Source of the DNA: CAUZIB01 sp963663925
GTDB lineage: Bacteria; Acidobacteriota; Vicinamibacteria; Vicinamibacterales; UBA8438
Direction of reading: 5' to 3'
NCBI GenBank assembly: GCA_965237405.1
Contig: OZ250139.1
Location: forward strand, 3,100,001 to 3,164,000
DNA: 64,000 nt
Each line of letters opens with the position of its first letter. Position 1 is the stretch's first letter. The translations under genes and the position numbers were made by a program. Below are positions 53,632 to 63,889 of the stretch, in pieces. The notes under the pieces were generated by a model. It was given only the letters and a program-made list of their open reading frames with translations, did not search any database and had not been told where the DNA came from.

Positions 53632-53754
53632 AGCGGCCGGCGCCGTGAAGATGTCGCTCCAGTTCATTGGCGCGTTCACCAAGCCGGCTTGCATCGGTGG
53701 CGTCCGGGTTTCTCGACCGAACTTCAACGCCCTGTGCGGCCGGATGACATTGTA
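53632..53754 (-). pseudogene. Integrase-core transposase C-terminal scrap
   Basis: The minus strand reads YNVIRPHRALKFGRETRTPP then MQAGLVNAPMNWSDIF, the tail found in several rve-type transposases (RPHRALKFGRE-x-RTPAMQAG). Nothing upstream continues it. Confidence 0.65.
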
Positions 53755-53760
53755 AGAGCC

Positions 53761-54086
53761 GCGGTCCGCGTGCCACGTTCTTCGTCCCAACCGACGCACG
53801 CTGGGTGAACGTCCCGCTTCGTGCAGTGCACGTGGGCCCCGAGCGTGGCGTCGTCACGGTGGACGTCGCGCTGGGTGGACAGCACGTCAGGCGGGTGTCA
53901 CTGCTCGACCAGCGCTGGGTCACCGTCCAACTACGACTGGCTGCCCCGGCTCGTACGGGCGGACATCACCGCATCGATCTGCGCGTGGACCCCCCGTGGT
54001 CACCGGCACGAGCAACATTGAGCCGTGACACCCGGAGGTTGGGAGTACAGATCGGGGAGCGGCTGATCGGGCGGGCGCAGGAGTGA
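53761..54086 (+). pseudogene. C-terminal domain of a large envelope/glycan protein
   Basis: The frame reads TFFVPTDARWVNVPLRAVHV, VVTVDVALGGQHVRRVSLLD, HHRIDLRVDPPWSPA and DTRRLGVQIGERLIGRAQE. This beta-rich end occurs in large membrane proteins of polysaccharide loci, as far as I recall. No start or upstream body is present, so it is a tail fragment. Confidence 0.5.
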
Positions 54087-54146
54087 CGGTGAGGTACACT
54101 GATGGGCCAGTTCGGAGGTAATCGCGTCGATGACGCTACGGTCGGG

Positions 54147-54425
54147 TACCACGAGCTGCGATACGAACGTTTCGTCACGAAGCCGGTGGAGAAGATCGCC
54201 AGGGTGCTCGCCTTTCTCACCGAGCCATGGGAGCCGCCGGTCGCCAAGTTCGACGGTCAACCGGATGACTTCGACCGCGTCCGCCAGACCACCGGAAAGG
54301 AGAGCCCTACACTTCGACGACTCGCCACACCGTTGACGACCGCACGCGTCGGTGTCTGGAAACGGGTGGTGCCGGCAGAGACATGGAAAGCCGTCCGGTT
54401 GGAATTGGTTCGACGTGGCGAGGGT
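54147..54425 (+). pseudogene. Sulfotransferase C-terminal fragment (paralogue)
   Basis: YHELRYERFVTKPVEKIARV, EPWEPPVAKFDGQPDDFDRV and TLRRLATPLTTARVGVWKRV match, with substitutions, the C-terminal third of the sulfotransferase at 51115-51960. The PAPS loop is missing. It is fused in frame to the next fragment without any spacer. Confidence 0.82.
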
Positions 54426-54428
54426 CGG

Positions 54429-54795
54429 TGGGACAGTGCGTGGGACTTATTCACGCGATCCGACGGAGAGTCAGTGGTCAGCGCGTGCCAGGTTGACGGG
54501 ATTCGGCATCCCCGCGTGATGTATCGGATGCGTGACGACGGCCGCTCAGAGCTATTTGTACCCGACGAGACGGATCGGATGACACGGCACAAATACGAGA
54601 CGCTGTACCAGCGAAACGGCGCCATCTATATCGTATCGAACGAAGTATTTTCGGTGCGAGCGGCGGCTGTGTTCACGGATACCGGTGATCTACGAGATGC
54701 CGTGGGAGCGATCGGTCAACGTCGACGTTCCTGGAGATCTCTTGATTGCCCGCGCACTCATCGAATCTGGACTTGTGAAGACGGAATTGTCCTGA
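54429..54795 (+). pseudogene. CMP-sugar synthetase C-terminal fragment (paralogue)
   Basis: SACQVDGIRHPRVMYRMRDD and YETLYQRNGAIYIVS match the synthetase at 48454-49209. After about 54640 the sense moves to another frame (VIYEMPWERSVNVDVPGDLL, then IARALIESGLVKTELS and stop). The N-terminal nucleotide-binding half is missing. Confidence 0.82.
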
Positions 54796-55547
54796 CGAAC
54801 CGGCGAACGCTGTATCTACCGATCGAAACGAAACATCGCGAATTGCTCGGGAAGACGCTGCTGGCCGCCAGGGCCGTTGATCGCGGGTGGCGAGTGTTTC
54901 TCGGCGGCATCGAGATGCACACTCATATGGCGGAGATCTTCACACCCGGGCTGCTCATCAGGAACCGAGGCTACCGGATTGCCGACCTGTGCGAGGAAAG
55001 TATCATCTATCCGGACGCGGAAGATTACTGCGAAAGAAACCTTCGTTTCGACACGCTAATGCCGCACGTGCGCGCCGTGTCTGACGCTGACGCCAATGAT
55101 ATTCGAGAACGCTACAGCCGGTTTCTCCTCGTGAGGAGAAACTTCAGCAGCACAAACACGACCGGCATTGAGGCGCTGTTGCTGGACCGGCCTGTCGTGA
55201 ACTTCGTGCCAGAATCGGACAGTGAGTTCGTGAACCAGGCCGATGCCATCAGCGTCTACGTCGCGAACGCCAACGAGTTCCTCGAGGTGGTGCCGCCATG
55301 GCGGCGGGCTGAGGACGAACGGGTTCGGGCTCACGTGACGGCTGGTCGATCCGCCCTGCGTGAGTATATCGACAACGTCGCGCCGCCGCTTGCGGCCGAT
55401 CGGATCCTGGATGTCATCGACGGGATCGACGTGCCGGAGACGGGAACGTCGTTGCACACGCTCTGGCCCGTGTGCGGAGCGATGATGAACGTCAGGAGCT
55501 GGTCATCGCGGCGCGAGGTGTCAAAGAAAGTACGCGGGGGCGACTGA
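54795..55547 (+). pseudogene. Surface-carbohydrate biosynthesis protein with altered start codon
   Basis: RRTLYLPIETKHRELLGKTL, RGWRVFLGGIEMHTHMAEIF and RIADLCEESIIYPDAEDYCE parallel the truncated gene at 48046-48457. This copy also keeps the C-terminal half (SRFLLVRRNFSSTNTTGIEA and LLLDRPVVNFVPESDSEFVN). The codon aligned with the other copy's ATG is ACG (54795-54797). The frame is open from the upstream fused fragments. It may be expressed as part of the 54102-55547 mosaic frame or not at all. Confidence 0.7.
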
Positions 55548-55703
55548 CGACGGAAGTTCCCTGGGCTCTTAGCCGACGACGTGCGGGCGCCCGTCGCCCG
55601 GTGGGTAGACGCGGCGTGATAGCACGGATACCTGAGATCACGCCCGTCGCCCGGGCGCTGGTGCGATTGCAGTGAATGCTGGACGATCGAGCAACTTGAC
55701 ACC

Positions 55704-57062
55704 GTGACCATCGTGTTGAATGGAACGACACGACCGCCCCCCGCGTCCGCGCGCAGGGTGGTCGTGGTGCTGTCGCATCTTGGTCCCGGGGGCGCGGAAC
55801 GGGTCGTGTCGTCCATGACTGCGTATTGGGTTGAACGCGGTTACGACGTCACGGTGGTGACCTTAAGCGACACCACAGCGGACTTCTATCGGCTGGACCG
55901 GCGCGTCAAACGAATGAGGCTCCCGCGACAACAGGGCCTGCTGGTGCGCAGCCGGCGCTTCCTGGTCCGCCAGATCGAACGGGATGAACTGCCCTCGAAT
56001 CGCGGTCCAGCGGGAGTCGGCGAAAGACGTGGGACTGAGAGCCGGCGACTAGACGGCTTGCGGGCTACGTATCGCACCGTGCGGCGGCTGGGGGTCGCGA
56101 TCCTCGCGTTCGTCGCGAGAAACAGGCTGCTGGGAGGATCAAGCCGTGTGTACACGTTGCTCTTGCGTGCCTGCTCCTCGCGGGTGCGAACCTTGCGTGG
56201 TATATTCACGCAGGTCGAGCCGGACGTGGTCTTTAGTCTGATCGGGTCGACGAACGTCATCACCGTCGCGGCGTCGGTCAACCTGCCTCATCGTACCGTG
56301 ATTTCCGAGCGCAACGACCCAGGACTCCAACGGCTCAAAGCACCGTGGGAGGACTTGCGCCCAATCCTGTACTCGGTCGCGGACACGGTCTCCGCGAACA
56401 GTCGAGGCGCACTGGCATCAATGCGCCCGTATTGTCCCGAACAAAAACTTCGCTACATTCCGAACCCATTGATCCTGGCTGACCCATCGACTGACTCGCC
56501 GCGATCGAACACGGTGTTGTTTCTCGCCAGGCTGGCCCCCCAGAAAATGCCGGACGTGCTGGTCGAGGCATTCGCTCGTCTTATCCGGACCGCGCCGGAT
56601 TGGAAGCTCCAGATTGCCGGTGACGGACCGATGGCTGAGGAGTTACAAACGCGCGTGCGCGTTCTCGGTCTCACCAATGACGTCACGTTTCCTGGCGTCG
56701 TCGAGAACCCGACGCCGCTCCTCAGGAGCTGCCGGATCTTCGTGCTGCCCTCACGCTTCGAGGGAACGCCGAATGCGTTATTGGAAGCGATGGCGTGTCG
56801 CACACCCTGCATCGTGTCCGACGCCTCGCCGGGGCCGTTGTGCTTAATCGAGCACGGCGCGACCGGCCTAGTTGTCGAGACCGGCTCCGTGAAGGGCCTT
56901 GCCGACGCCATGGCAAAGCTGTCCGGAGATGAGCGAATGCAGCGTGAGCTGGGGGATGCCGGCTTCGAGCGGGTGCGGGAATTCGGTCTCGACCGCGTCG
57001 GCCCAATCTGGGATCGGATTCTGTTCCCGGACGACTGTCCGGGCATCGACGTCAAGCCATGA
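55704..57062 (+). CDS. Family 4 glycosyltransferase
   Basis: The 452-residue GT-B protein has an N-terminal acceptor domain with VLSHLGPGGAERVVSSM (Gly-rich loop) and a C-terminal donor domain with VLFLARLAPQKMPDVLVEAF, KLQIAGDGPMAEELQ and FEGTPNALLEAMACRTPCIV (the E-x7-E motif). It transfers an activated sugar during surface-polysaccharide assembly. It is intact. Its C-terminus (ELGDAGFERVREFGLDRVGP) is echoed by the partial gene at 63890. The start at 55704 is the first ATG. Confidence 0.88.
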   Translation: MTIVLNGTTRPPPASARRVVVVLSHLGPGGAERVVSSMTAYWVERGYDVTVVTLSDTTADFYRLDRRVKRMRLPRQQGLLVRSRRFLVRQIERDELPSNRGPAGVGERRGTESRRLDGLRATYRTVRRLGVAILAFVARNRLLGGSSRVYTLLLRACSSRVRTLRGIFTQVEPDVVFSLIGSTNVITVAASVNLPHRTVISERNDPGLQRLKAPWEDLRPILYSVADTVSANSRGALASMRPYCPEQKLRYIPNPLILADPSTDSPRSNTVLFLARLAPQKMPDVLVEAFARLIRTAPDWKLQIAGDGPMAEELQTRVRVLGLTNDVTFPGVVENPTPLLRSCRIFVLPSRFEGTPNALLEAMACRTPCIVSDASPGPLCLIEHGATGLVVETGSVKGLADAMAKLSGDERMQRELGDAGFERVREFGLDRVGPIWDRILFPDDCPGIDVKP

Positions 57063-57299
57063 CGGCGGTGTCGATCGGCATCGCGTCGGTGACGTTGCGG
57101 AACGTCTGGCACCAACTCCGAGCGCGCCATGGCTCGACCAGATGGCGTATCGCGCCGGTGCGCTGCGCCGTGTCCACCGCGGCACACCGGTTGGCCGAGG
57201 GCCGACATCCGTCGTCCGGCTAGATCCGAAGAAGCGCCTGCCAGGAAGAGAAGCCGTGACTGAGAAGCTTCTAGGACCAGTCGAGACAGGCTGCGCGAC

Positions 57300-57506
57300 G
57301 CCGTCGGCGACGTCTCGCTATCGGGTCGTTCGGTCATGCGCAAAGACTCCAACTACACGACGAATCTGGCCTGGCTGATCACGCACAACATGACTGGACG
57401 CAAACGGAAGGTCGCCACCGTATTCGTGCTTGGGCAGCTTTCCATCGCCGCCCAAGCGGCGGCACTCGGTGCCTGGTACCTGGTACGCGGCGCAAACCCA
57501 ATCCGA
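57300..57506 (+). pseudogene. Membrane protein fragment cut by IS5
   Basis: The frame reads DVSLSGRSVMRKDSNYTTNL, AWLITHNMTGRKRKVATVFV and LGQLSIAAQAAALGAWYLV, with one membrane helix starting at the end. It stops making sense at the IS5 boundary. It may be the start of a transporter or flippase-like protein but the family is not clear. Confidence 0.45.
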
Positions 57507-58590
57507 GGCGTTGGTGCACAACCCTTCGGCTGCGACGAGGCAGCTGTAGGCTCTCTGGCCACGGTGACCGCTGCGGGTGCACGATCTCGACATGAGATCA
57601 AAGGTCCATCCGAAGCACAAGACGAAGTATCGCGTGGGGACTTGGTCAGCGTACGCGCAGGCCTTGGTCCAGCGAGGGGACGTGACGCTGGGGCTCTCTG
57701 CCGACGCCACGGACGCGTGGCGCCCGTCGCCGTCCGGTCGACCAGGCGCGCCGAAGACGTTCTCGGACTGTGCGATCGAGACGGCGTTGACGCTCCGCCT
57801 TGTCTTCCGGGTGCCCGTGCGCCAAGCGGAAGGCGTCTGGCGGTCGGTCTTGTCGTTGATGGGTGTCGATCGCGCAGCCTCCGACCCCACCACGCTCTCC
57901 CGACGAAGTCAGTCTCTCGCGGTTGCATGCCGCCGCATCCCATCGAGAGGACCCCTCCATCGCATCGTCGACAGCACGGGACTGTCGATTGTGGGCGCAG
58001 GCGAAGGGGCTGCGGTGCACCACGGTGGACGCGGTCACCGAGGCGGGAAGACGCTGCATCGTGCTGTTGATCGAGTGGGCGTGATCGTCGCGCACGCGCT
58101 GACCGAGCCGACGGTGGATGACGCGACCATCGGCATCGACCTCATTGCGACGGACGACGATGCGATCGCACGGGTGACCGCTGACGCGGCCTACGAGACG
58201 GTCGCGTTCTACGCAGCGGCGGAGATGCGTGACGCGACTGGCGTGGTTCCACCGTCCAAGACCGCGCGGGTGTCTCGGCGTCGGCCGCGGGCGCGCGCGC
58301 GAGATCGCACGATCACGGACGTGCGGACGCTCGGCCGGCGCCGCTGGAAGCAGGAGGCCGGCTACCAGCTCCAGGCGCGGGTGGAGAATGCGTTCTTTCG
58401 GTACACATCGATTCTCGGGGACCGGCTGCGCGCCCGGTCCCGAGGCGGGCGAGTGGCCAAGTCCGTGGTCGCGTGTACCGTCCTGAACCAGATGCCCGAG
58501 CTCGGTCGGCCAGAGTCGTACAGTATGGGTCGGTGACTGGCCTCTGGGTTGGGATCGGTGACGGTCAGTTTCGAGTCATGCACCAGCGCC
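57507..58590 (+). mobile_element. IS5-family element, third type
   Basis: The ends GGCGTTGGTGCA (57507-57518) and TGCACCAGCGCC (58579-58590) resemble those of the near-identical set. The two flanks belong to different genes on opposite strands. Confidence 0.82.
57592..58536 (+). CDS. IS5-family transposase, diverged
   Basis: The 314-residue DDE protein has HRIVDSTGLSIVG, VTADAAYETVAF and RVENAFFRYTSILGDRL. It is clearly homologous to, but distinct from, the near-identical set. The start at 57592 gives MRSKVHPKHKTKYRVG, matching the other family members. Confidence 0.9.
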   Translation: MRSKVHPKHKTKYRVGTWSAYAQALVQRGDVTLGLSADATDAWRPSPSGRPGAPKTFSDCAIETALTLRLVFRVPVRQAEGVWRSVLSLMGVDRAASDPTTLSRRSQSLAVACRRIPSRGPLHRIVDSTGLSIVGAGEGAAVHHGGRGHRGGKTLHRAVDRVGVIVAHALTEPTVDDATIGIDLIATDDDAIARVTADAAYETVAFYAAAEMRDATGVVPPSKTARVSRRRPRARARDRTITDVRTLGRRRWKQEAGYQLQARVENAFFRYTSILGDRLRARSRGGRVAKSVVACTVLNQMPELGRPESYSMGR

Positions 58591-58994
58591 GCCACGGCCA
58601 CCCACTGGACCGCGTGCAGGCGCTCGCCCAAGAACACAAAGCCCAACAGGATGCTCACGAGCGGGGTGATGAAATAGCCCAGACTCGACTGAAGGATCTG
58701 GCCGTTCTCCATCGCTCTGAGGAACGCGAACCAGTTACAGCCGATCAACGCGGCGGTGAGCAGTAGCGCCGACAGGGTGTGCCACGAGCTGACGGCGCGC
58801 CACACATCACCCCACGCGTCGCGCAGCGTGAGCAGCACCACTGCGACCGGAATCGCCCAGAGCACCCGGAGGGCCAGCAACTCGTGGGCCGATACGGTCG
58901 CGACCGCCTTCCAATAGATCGGTGTCAAGCCCCAAAACACTTCCGCCGCGGCAGTCGCCGAGAGCCCCTTGCGGCGGTCGATGTCACTCACCAT
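58591..58994 (-). pseudogene. RarD/EamA-type transporter, C-terminus cut by IS5
   Basis: From ATG 58994 the protein has KGLSATAAAEVFWGLTPIYW, LRVLWAIPVAVVLLTLRDAW, CNWFAFLRAMENGQILQSSL and GYFITPLVSILLGFVFLGER, the first five or so helices of RarD-like drug/metabolite transporters. The rest is replaced by the IS5 element. Confidence 0.82.
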
Positions 58995-59265
58995 CGAGGA
59001 AGCGTACTCCTGAGTTCGACAATGGCCACCTCGGCTGTCAGATCTGGGCGTGGACTGTCTCGAGTCCGGCAAGCGTTGGTCGATCCGCCCGGTGTGCCCG
59101 AGCGCTCCCAGTTGGCTGTCGGCGGTCCGACGATCATTGAGGTCGAGCTGGTCGTGCAGGAAGGCACGCGCGTCATCGACGACGACGGGACCCCGACCTC
59201 AAGCGGCACGAGCGACAGCAGCCCCTCTATGCCGCAGTAGATGTCGTCGAAGTTCCCGCACTACA

Positions 59266-59745
59266 ATGGGTTACGTGCTGCGAAACATCAAGCCCGAGAC
59301 GATGGCGTTCGGTCGTCCGATGCGCCAGCACTGGTCCATCGATTCGGCGGTGATCTATCTGAATCACGGCACCGTCGGTGTCGTACCAAAGCGGGTGCTC
59401 GCCGCACAACAGGCCATTCGCGATCAGATCGAACGCCAGCCGGCTGCCTTCCTCTTGCGGGAGCTGTGGAACTTTACAGGATCGTCGCGGTCTACGCCGA
59501 CGCTCCTGCGCGAGTCCACCGCCCTGGTTGCCGCATTCGTCGGCGGGCGCAGCGAGGATCTGGTATTCGTCGACAACGCCACGACTGGCATCAACGCCGT
59601 GTTGCGTTCGCTTCCTCTGACCGCAGGCGACGAGCTGACACTGACCGACCATGCCTACGATGCGATCGCGAACACCGCCGCATTCGTTGCCCGATCCCGC
59701 GGAGCCGTCGTACGCACGATCCCGGTGATCGCCGGGTTCAAGGGA
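59266..59745 (+). pseudogene. Class V aminotransferase (isopenicillin-N-epimerase-like), 3' end cut by IS30
   Basis: From ATG 59266 the gene encodes IYLNHGTVGVVPKRVLAAQQ, REL then AFVGGRSEDLVFVDNATTGI and LTLTDHAYDAIANTAAFVAR, the N-terminal third of a PLP-dependent class V aminotransferase. The PLP-binding Lys lies further on and is missing, so the fragment is inactive. The IS30 end is at 59746. Confidence 0.8.
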
Positions 59746-61135
59746 TCGTCGCAACACGTCCTCGCTGGTGTGAGAGTAGCAGTTCGTTGAAGGCTTCGGA
59801 TGGGGTTTTCCAACCGAGAGTTTTCCGCGGTCGGCGGTTGAGTGTGGCCGCGACAGCAGCGACGTCGCTAGCACTGTGCCGATTGAGGTCAGTCCCTTTG
59901 GGGCAGTACTGGCGCAGCAGGCCGTTGGTGTTCTCGTTCGTGCCGCGCTGCCACGGACTGCGGGGGTCGCAGAAGAAGACGTGCAGCCCCGTGTCGATAC
60001 GCAGTTGAGCGTGCTGGGCCATCTCCGCGCCTTGGTCCCAGGTCAGGGACCGACGAAGCTGATCAGGGAGCGCAGTGATCGTCGATGTGATCGCATCCCG
60101 TATGGCTTCGGCGCCATGCCCCGCAAGCGCCAGACCGTTCTTGACCCTGAGTCGGCCACGTTCGGCCATGCGGGGTAGGTGGAGCAGCATCGTGAATCGG
60201 GTGGTGCGTTCGACCAATGTGCCGATCGCGGAGCTGCCAAGGCCGATGATGAGGTCGCCTTCCCAGTGTCCAGGAACCGCTCGGTCCTCGGCCTCGGCGG
60301 GCCGCTCGCTGATCATGATGTCGGGGCCTACACACTCCTTGCCGCGACCACGGCGGCGAGCCCTCGGCGCGCGCAGCGCCCGCCCGGTGCGCAGGCAGGC
60401 CGTCAGCTCGCGGCGCAGTGCCCCTCGCCCCTGGATGTACAGCGCTTGGTAAATCGCCTCGTGCGAGACCCTCATCGAGTCATCGTCGGGATACTCGATC
60501 CGGAGCCGATGGGCGATCTGCTGCGGGCTCCACGATGTCGCCCAATGTCGGTCCTGGCGGCGGCCATGACGTCGACCACTCCAGGAGCCCACGTTTGGGC
60601 CAGGCACGGGCGTCCCGTCCTCAGCCATCACTGTGCCTGCGAGGCGGTCCTGCACGTAGCTCCGCAGCCGATCGTTCGCGGCCAGCTTGGCGATCTTCGG
60701 GCGCTTGGCACGTCGGGCGCTGTGCCACTGCGCAGTCGACGCCCGATACGCCAGACCGCCGCTCCGAGTCGCCGCGTTGCGACGTAGCTCTCGCGAGACA
60801 GTCGACGGGGCTCTCCGGAGCCGACGGGCAATGTCACGCACCCCGGCGCCCTGAGCTCACAGGATCGCGATCTCTTCCCGCTCCGCAAAGGACAGGTAGC
60901 GAGCCGATCGGGGCACCAAGCTGATCGGCGGCATCCCACCGCCCTCACGGAACCAACGACCACCCACGGGCGGCGACACGCCACAGGACACAGCGGTATC
61001 CTCACTCGACAGCCCCCGCGCGATCGCCTTCCAGAACCGTTGCTGCTCCGCACGCCCCGTTGCCGGCGGCCGACCAGGCGAACGCATCGCAGGCCGACCC
61101 GCCCAGTCTGACCGTCTCCGTTTCCGTCTCTGCAT
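59738..61135 (-). pseudogene. IS30-family transposase with in-frame TGA
   Basis: The protein reads RYLSFAEREEIAIL-stop-AQGAGVRDIARRLRRAPSTV in one frame. The TGA at 60857-60859 replaces what is usually an Arg or similar codon in the helix-turn-helix (CGA to TGA is a one-base change). Downstream the catalytic residues are present: GHWEGDLIIG, LTWDQGAEMAQH and RGTNENTNGLLRQYCPKGTD. The C-terminal frame reads past the IS end and stops in flanking DNA. Confidence 0.85.
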
Positions 61136-61167
61136 TGCAGCACCTCATCATCGAGGTGTTGCGACGA
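59746..61167 (-). mobile_element. IS30-family element, degraded
   Basis: TCGTCGCAACAC at 59746-59757 and its complement GTGTTGCGACGA at 61156-61167 are the inverted ends. The flanks are parts of two unrelated genes (aminotransferase and glycosyltransferase), so a deletion or rearrangement accompanied the insertion. Confidence 0.8.
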
Positions 61168-62243
61168 CCAGTTGAATTCACCCTCGTCCTGGCGTTCTCA
61201 TCCAGATCGAGCACGGAGGCTATCGCAGCTGACAGTGCGTCGGAATCTTTCGGGGCCACCACACACCGGTTGTCACCCACCAGGAAAGCGGAGTCCCCGA
61301 CGTCGGTCACGACACACGGCACGGCAGTGGCCATGGCTTCACCGACCACGTTAGGGAACCCCTCGCCATAGGCGGAGGCCGAGACCAGGAGATCCAGCGA
61401 CGCCATGAGGGAGGGTATGTCGCCTACCTCCCCAAGCAGCCGGAGGCGCCGGCGGAATGACCCAGTCCCGATCTGTGTGTCCAAGTCTGCGTTCGCCGAC
61501 GTCACGCCCCTGCCGGCGAGGAGAAACATCGCATCCGAACCGACCGAGTGCAGGCGTCTCGCAGCTTCTACAAAATTGTGGTGGCCCTTCATCGGATGGT
61601 ATCGGGCAACCATTCCCACGACGAGCTGGTTATCGGCGATTCCCAGCGTTCCCCGTTGTTGCCGTCGCCGCTGCTGAGAGGGTTGGAAGCGATCGGTATC
61701 GAAGCCGTTTGGGATCACGACCCCGCGGTCGTGACGATAGCCGAGGCGTTCGTGCTGCTTTGCGCTCACACGCGAGTTGTAGATGATCCCCTCGGGTCGT
61801 CGGGAGAGAGTCGCCCCGGCCCTGATCACCCAGCGTGTGCTTCTCTTCTCCTGTTCCAGACGGTCAACCGAGTGCCGAATGTTCCAAAGGACGGGCGGCC
61901 GCCGTCGTCTGAATCCACTGAGGGCCAAGGCGCCGAGGTTTCCGTGATACATCTATCCTTGAACGAGGGCCGGGCTCCACGACGACACGGCTCTCATGAC
62001 CTGTCGCACCCGGCTCGGGCTGACACCGCTGCTGCGTAAATCGAGGGCATGCACCGGTATTCCTAGTGATGAGATCCGTTCAGCGATGGGCCCACGTCCT
62101 GCAAGCAACACCACTGACGCATCGAAACGGGACCGGTCGAGCGACGCCAACAGCCCATGTAGGCTTATTTCCGCGCCGCCAATATCCAGACCGGTGATCA
62201 CGTGCAGGATGCGCGTGGGGCGCTTGTCAGCCACAGGTGTCAC
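61168..62243 (-). pseudogene. Family 4 glycosyltransferase with nonsense codon, C-terminus cut by IS30
   Basis: The N-terminus (RILHVITGLDIGGAEISLHG) and the donor domain (VVIPNGFDTDRFQPSQQ, VGMVARYHPMKGHHNFVEAA and YGEGFPNVVGEAMATAVPCV) are in one frame, interrupted by TAG at 61953-61955 where QG-x-MYHGNLGA homologues have Trp (TGG to TAG). The end of the protein is lost at 61167. It has therefore suffered two independent lesions. Confidence 0.82.
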
Positions 62244-63377
62244 GTTAGAAGCGATTCCCGGGCCGAGGCGGGTAGTAGATTCAGGTACGACTCGACGCTT
62301 GCTCGAACGCCGAAGTTGCCGGCCCTTCGCCGCAAGCGCTCAGTATCTGGCTTGCCCTTCAGCGTGCACTCGATGCCCACCGCGAGCGCGTCGGCGTCCC
62401 CGACCGGTACCAAAAGGCCGTAATCTCCGTTCTCGAGGATCTCGGACGGCCCGCTCGGACAGTTGGTGCTGACGACAGGCGTTCCGCACGCCAGGGCCTC
62501 TACGAGCACGGACGGAAACCCTTCCCACGCCGAGGAGAGCACAACGACAGCCGCGCGGCGCATGTAGGACAGCGGATTCTCCACGTAGCCGGGAAGGGTT
62601 ACCCGCCCGGCAAGCTCGAGATCTTCGACCAATCGCTGGAGTGATTCGCGGTCTGAACCCTCACCGAGGATCATGAGGTTGGCGGGATGGGCACATGCGA
62701 CTGTGGCAAAGGCGTTGATCAGCGTCGCGAAATCCTTCTGCGGAGTCAGTCGCCCGACCCCGAGGATCACCGGGGCTTTATCCGTCCCGAACCAGGGATG
62801 GTCGACTGGTTGTTCGGCCTGTCCCCTGAGTGAGTCCGAGACGAGCGGGTTGTAGATTACGTCAATCCGTTCCCTCGCCACGCCGGCGACCTGGGCGAGA
62901 TCGTCTGCTACACCCCGAGAGACGGCGACGATCTCGTCGGCCCATGGGTAGAAAAACCCTGCGAACCATGGCATCACCCTCTGTCTGATCATGTGAGACG
63001 ACCGCGACGCCCGGGAGAGCGTGTTGTGCTCGGTCAGGATCATATGGGTGCGGACTCCGGCAAGGTTCTTGGCCCACAGCGCGACTACGTTGGCATGGGT
63101 CATGGCAGATATCACGGCGACGGGATGCTCCACTTGAAGGTACCTGAGCCAGTCGGGGCAAGGACCGAAGCACTCTCCGATGCCCCAGGTCCACCACGGA
63201 AACACCCGGAGGCACCAGCGGTAGCAATGGCCCTTCGGCCTTGGCTAGCAGGAGGGAGGAGCGAACGCCGACGCGAGAAAACTCGCTCGCGAGCGTGAGC
63301 ATGACACGCTCGGCGCCACCTCCCCGGAGTGAGGGTAAGAAGAATGCCACACTGCCGGATCCGAGCCCTGGCTTCAT
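62240..63377 (-). pseudogene. Family 4 glycosyltransferase, frameshifted
   Basis: From ATG 63377 the first frame reads VAFFLPSLRGGGAERVMLTL ... VVDLGHRRVLRSLPRLA. Near 63150 it moves to the next frame (RYLQVEHPVAVISAMTHANV) and continues to a stop at 62240 with VILGVGRLTPQKDFATLINA and WEGFPSVLVEALACGTPVVS. A single-base indel splits the acceptor domain. It overlaps the next glycosyltransferase gene start by 4 bp (ATGA), so the two were coupled. Confidence 0.82.
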
Positions 63378-63400
63378 CGCGGAAGGCCTCGGCCAGGACG

Positions 63401-63823
63401 CTACGCGTCTCCCCACTCGTTATGCTCGTCGTCGGCTAGCAACGAGTCGGAGTCTAGGTCGTCTGCCCGCGCCTGGACCGGTGTTCCATCGGACAGCGAC
63501 CCGAGCGTGGCGACATCGCCAGCGCCGATGCGGCCAAGCTGTCCGACGTCGATCGAGGCGGCGTCTTGTATGAACCCGATGCACACGACGACACGCGGAT
63601 AGTGGCGGGTCGCCATCCCGATGGTCCGGGAAACCGCGAAACCGTTCAGCGCGGTACGCAGGCCGCCGGCATACATGATCGAGATCGGCCAGTCGCCATT
63701 GCCGCCGATGACGCGGTACGCGAGATACAGAGCCACCACTGTCTCACCAATCCGATACCGGTAGCAAGACCGCTCGCTAGCGGCGTCACCGTCGCCGAGG
63801 AAAATAACCCTCGTTGTTGTCAC
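63401..63823 (-). CDS. Hypothetical protein in the polysaccharide locus
   Basis: The 140-residue protein starts MTTTRVIFLGDGDAASERSC and contains GDWPISIMYAGGLRTALNGF and RHYPRVVVCIGFIQDAASID. I do not recognise it. The alternating hydrophobic strands hint at an alpha/beta fold. It is 23 bp upstream of the frameshifted glycosyltransferase and on the same strand. The C-terminal 40 residues are acidic and may be out of frame. Confidence 0.45.
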   Translation of the reverse strand: MTTTRVIFLGDGDAASERSCYRYRIGETVVALYLAYRVIGGNGDWPISIMYAGGLRTALNGFAVSRTIGMATRHYPRVVVCIGFIQDAASIDVGQLGRIGAGDVATLGSLSDGTPVQARADDLDSDSLLADDEHNEWGDA

Positions 63824-63889
63824 TTGCCCTCCCCACAGCCTGAGCCGATTGCTCTGTGACTCTTCCGTCCGCGACTTCGTTCTCTGGAA

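Noticed and set aside
56453..57352. Minus-strand 299-codon frame antisense to the glycosyltransferase
   Set aside because: No domain, and it covers the E-x7-E donor region of a clear plus-strand gene.
58779..59240. Plus-strand 153-codon frame between the RarD fragment and the aminotransferase
   Set aside because: It is antisense to RarD over half its length and has no recognisable features. The 59000-59260 gap is left unassigned.
60857..60859. Recoding of UGA as an amino acid in this organism
   Set aside because: UGA is used as a normal stop by many intact genes here (for example the MBL hydrolase and second PQQ dehydrogenase), so the IS30 TGA is a mutation.
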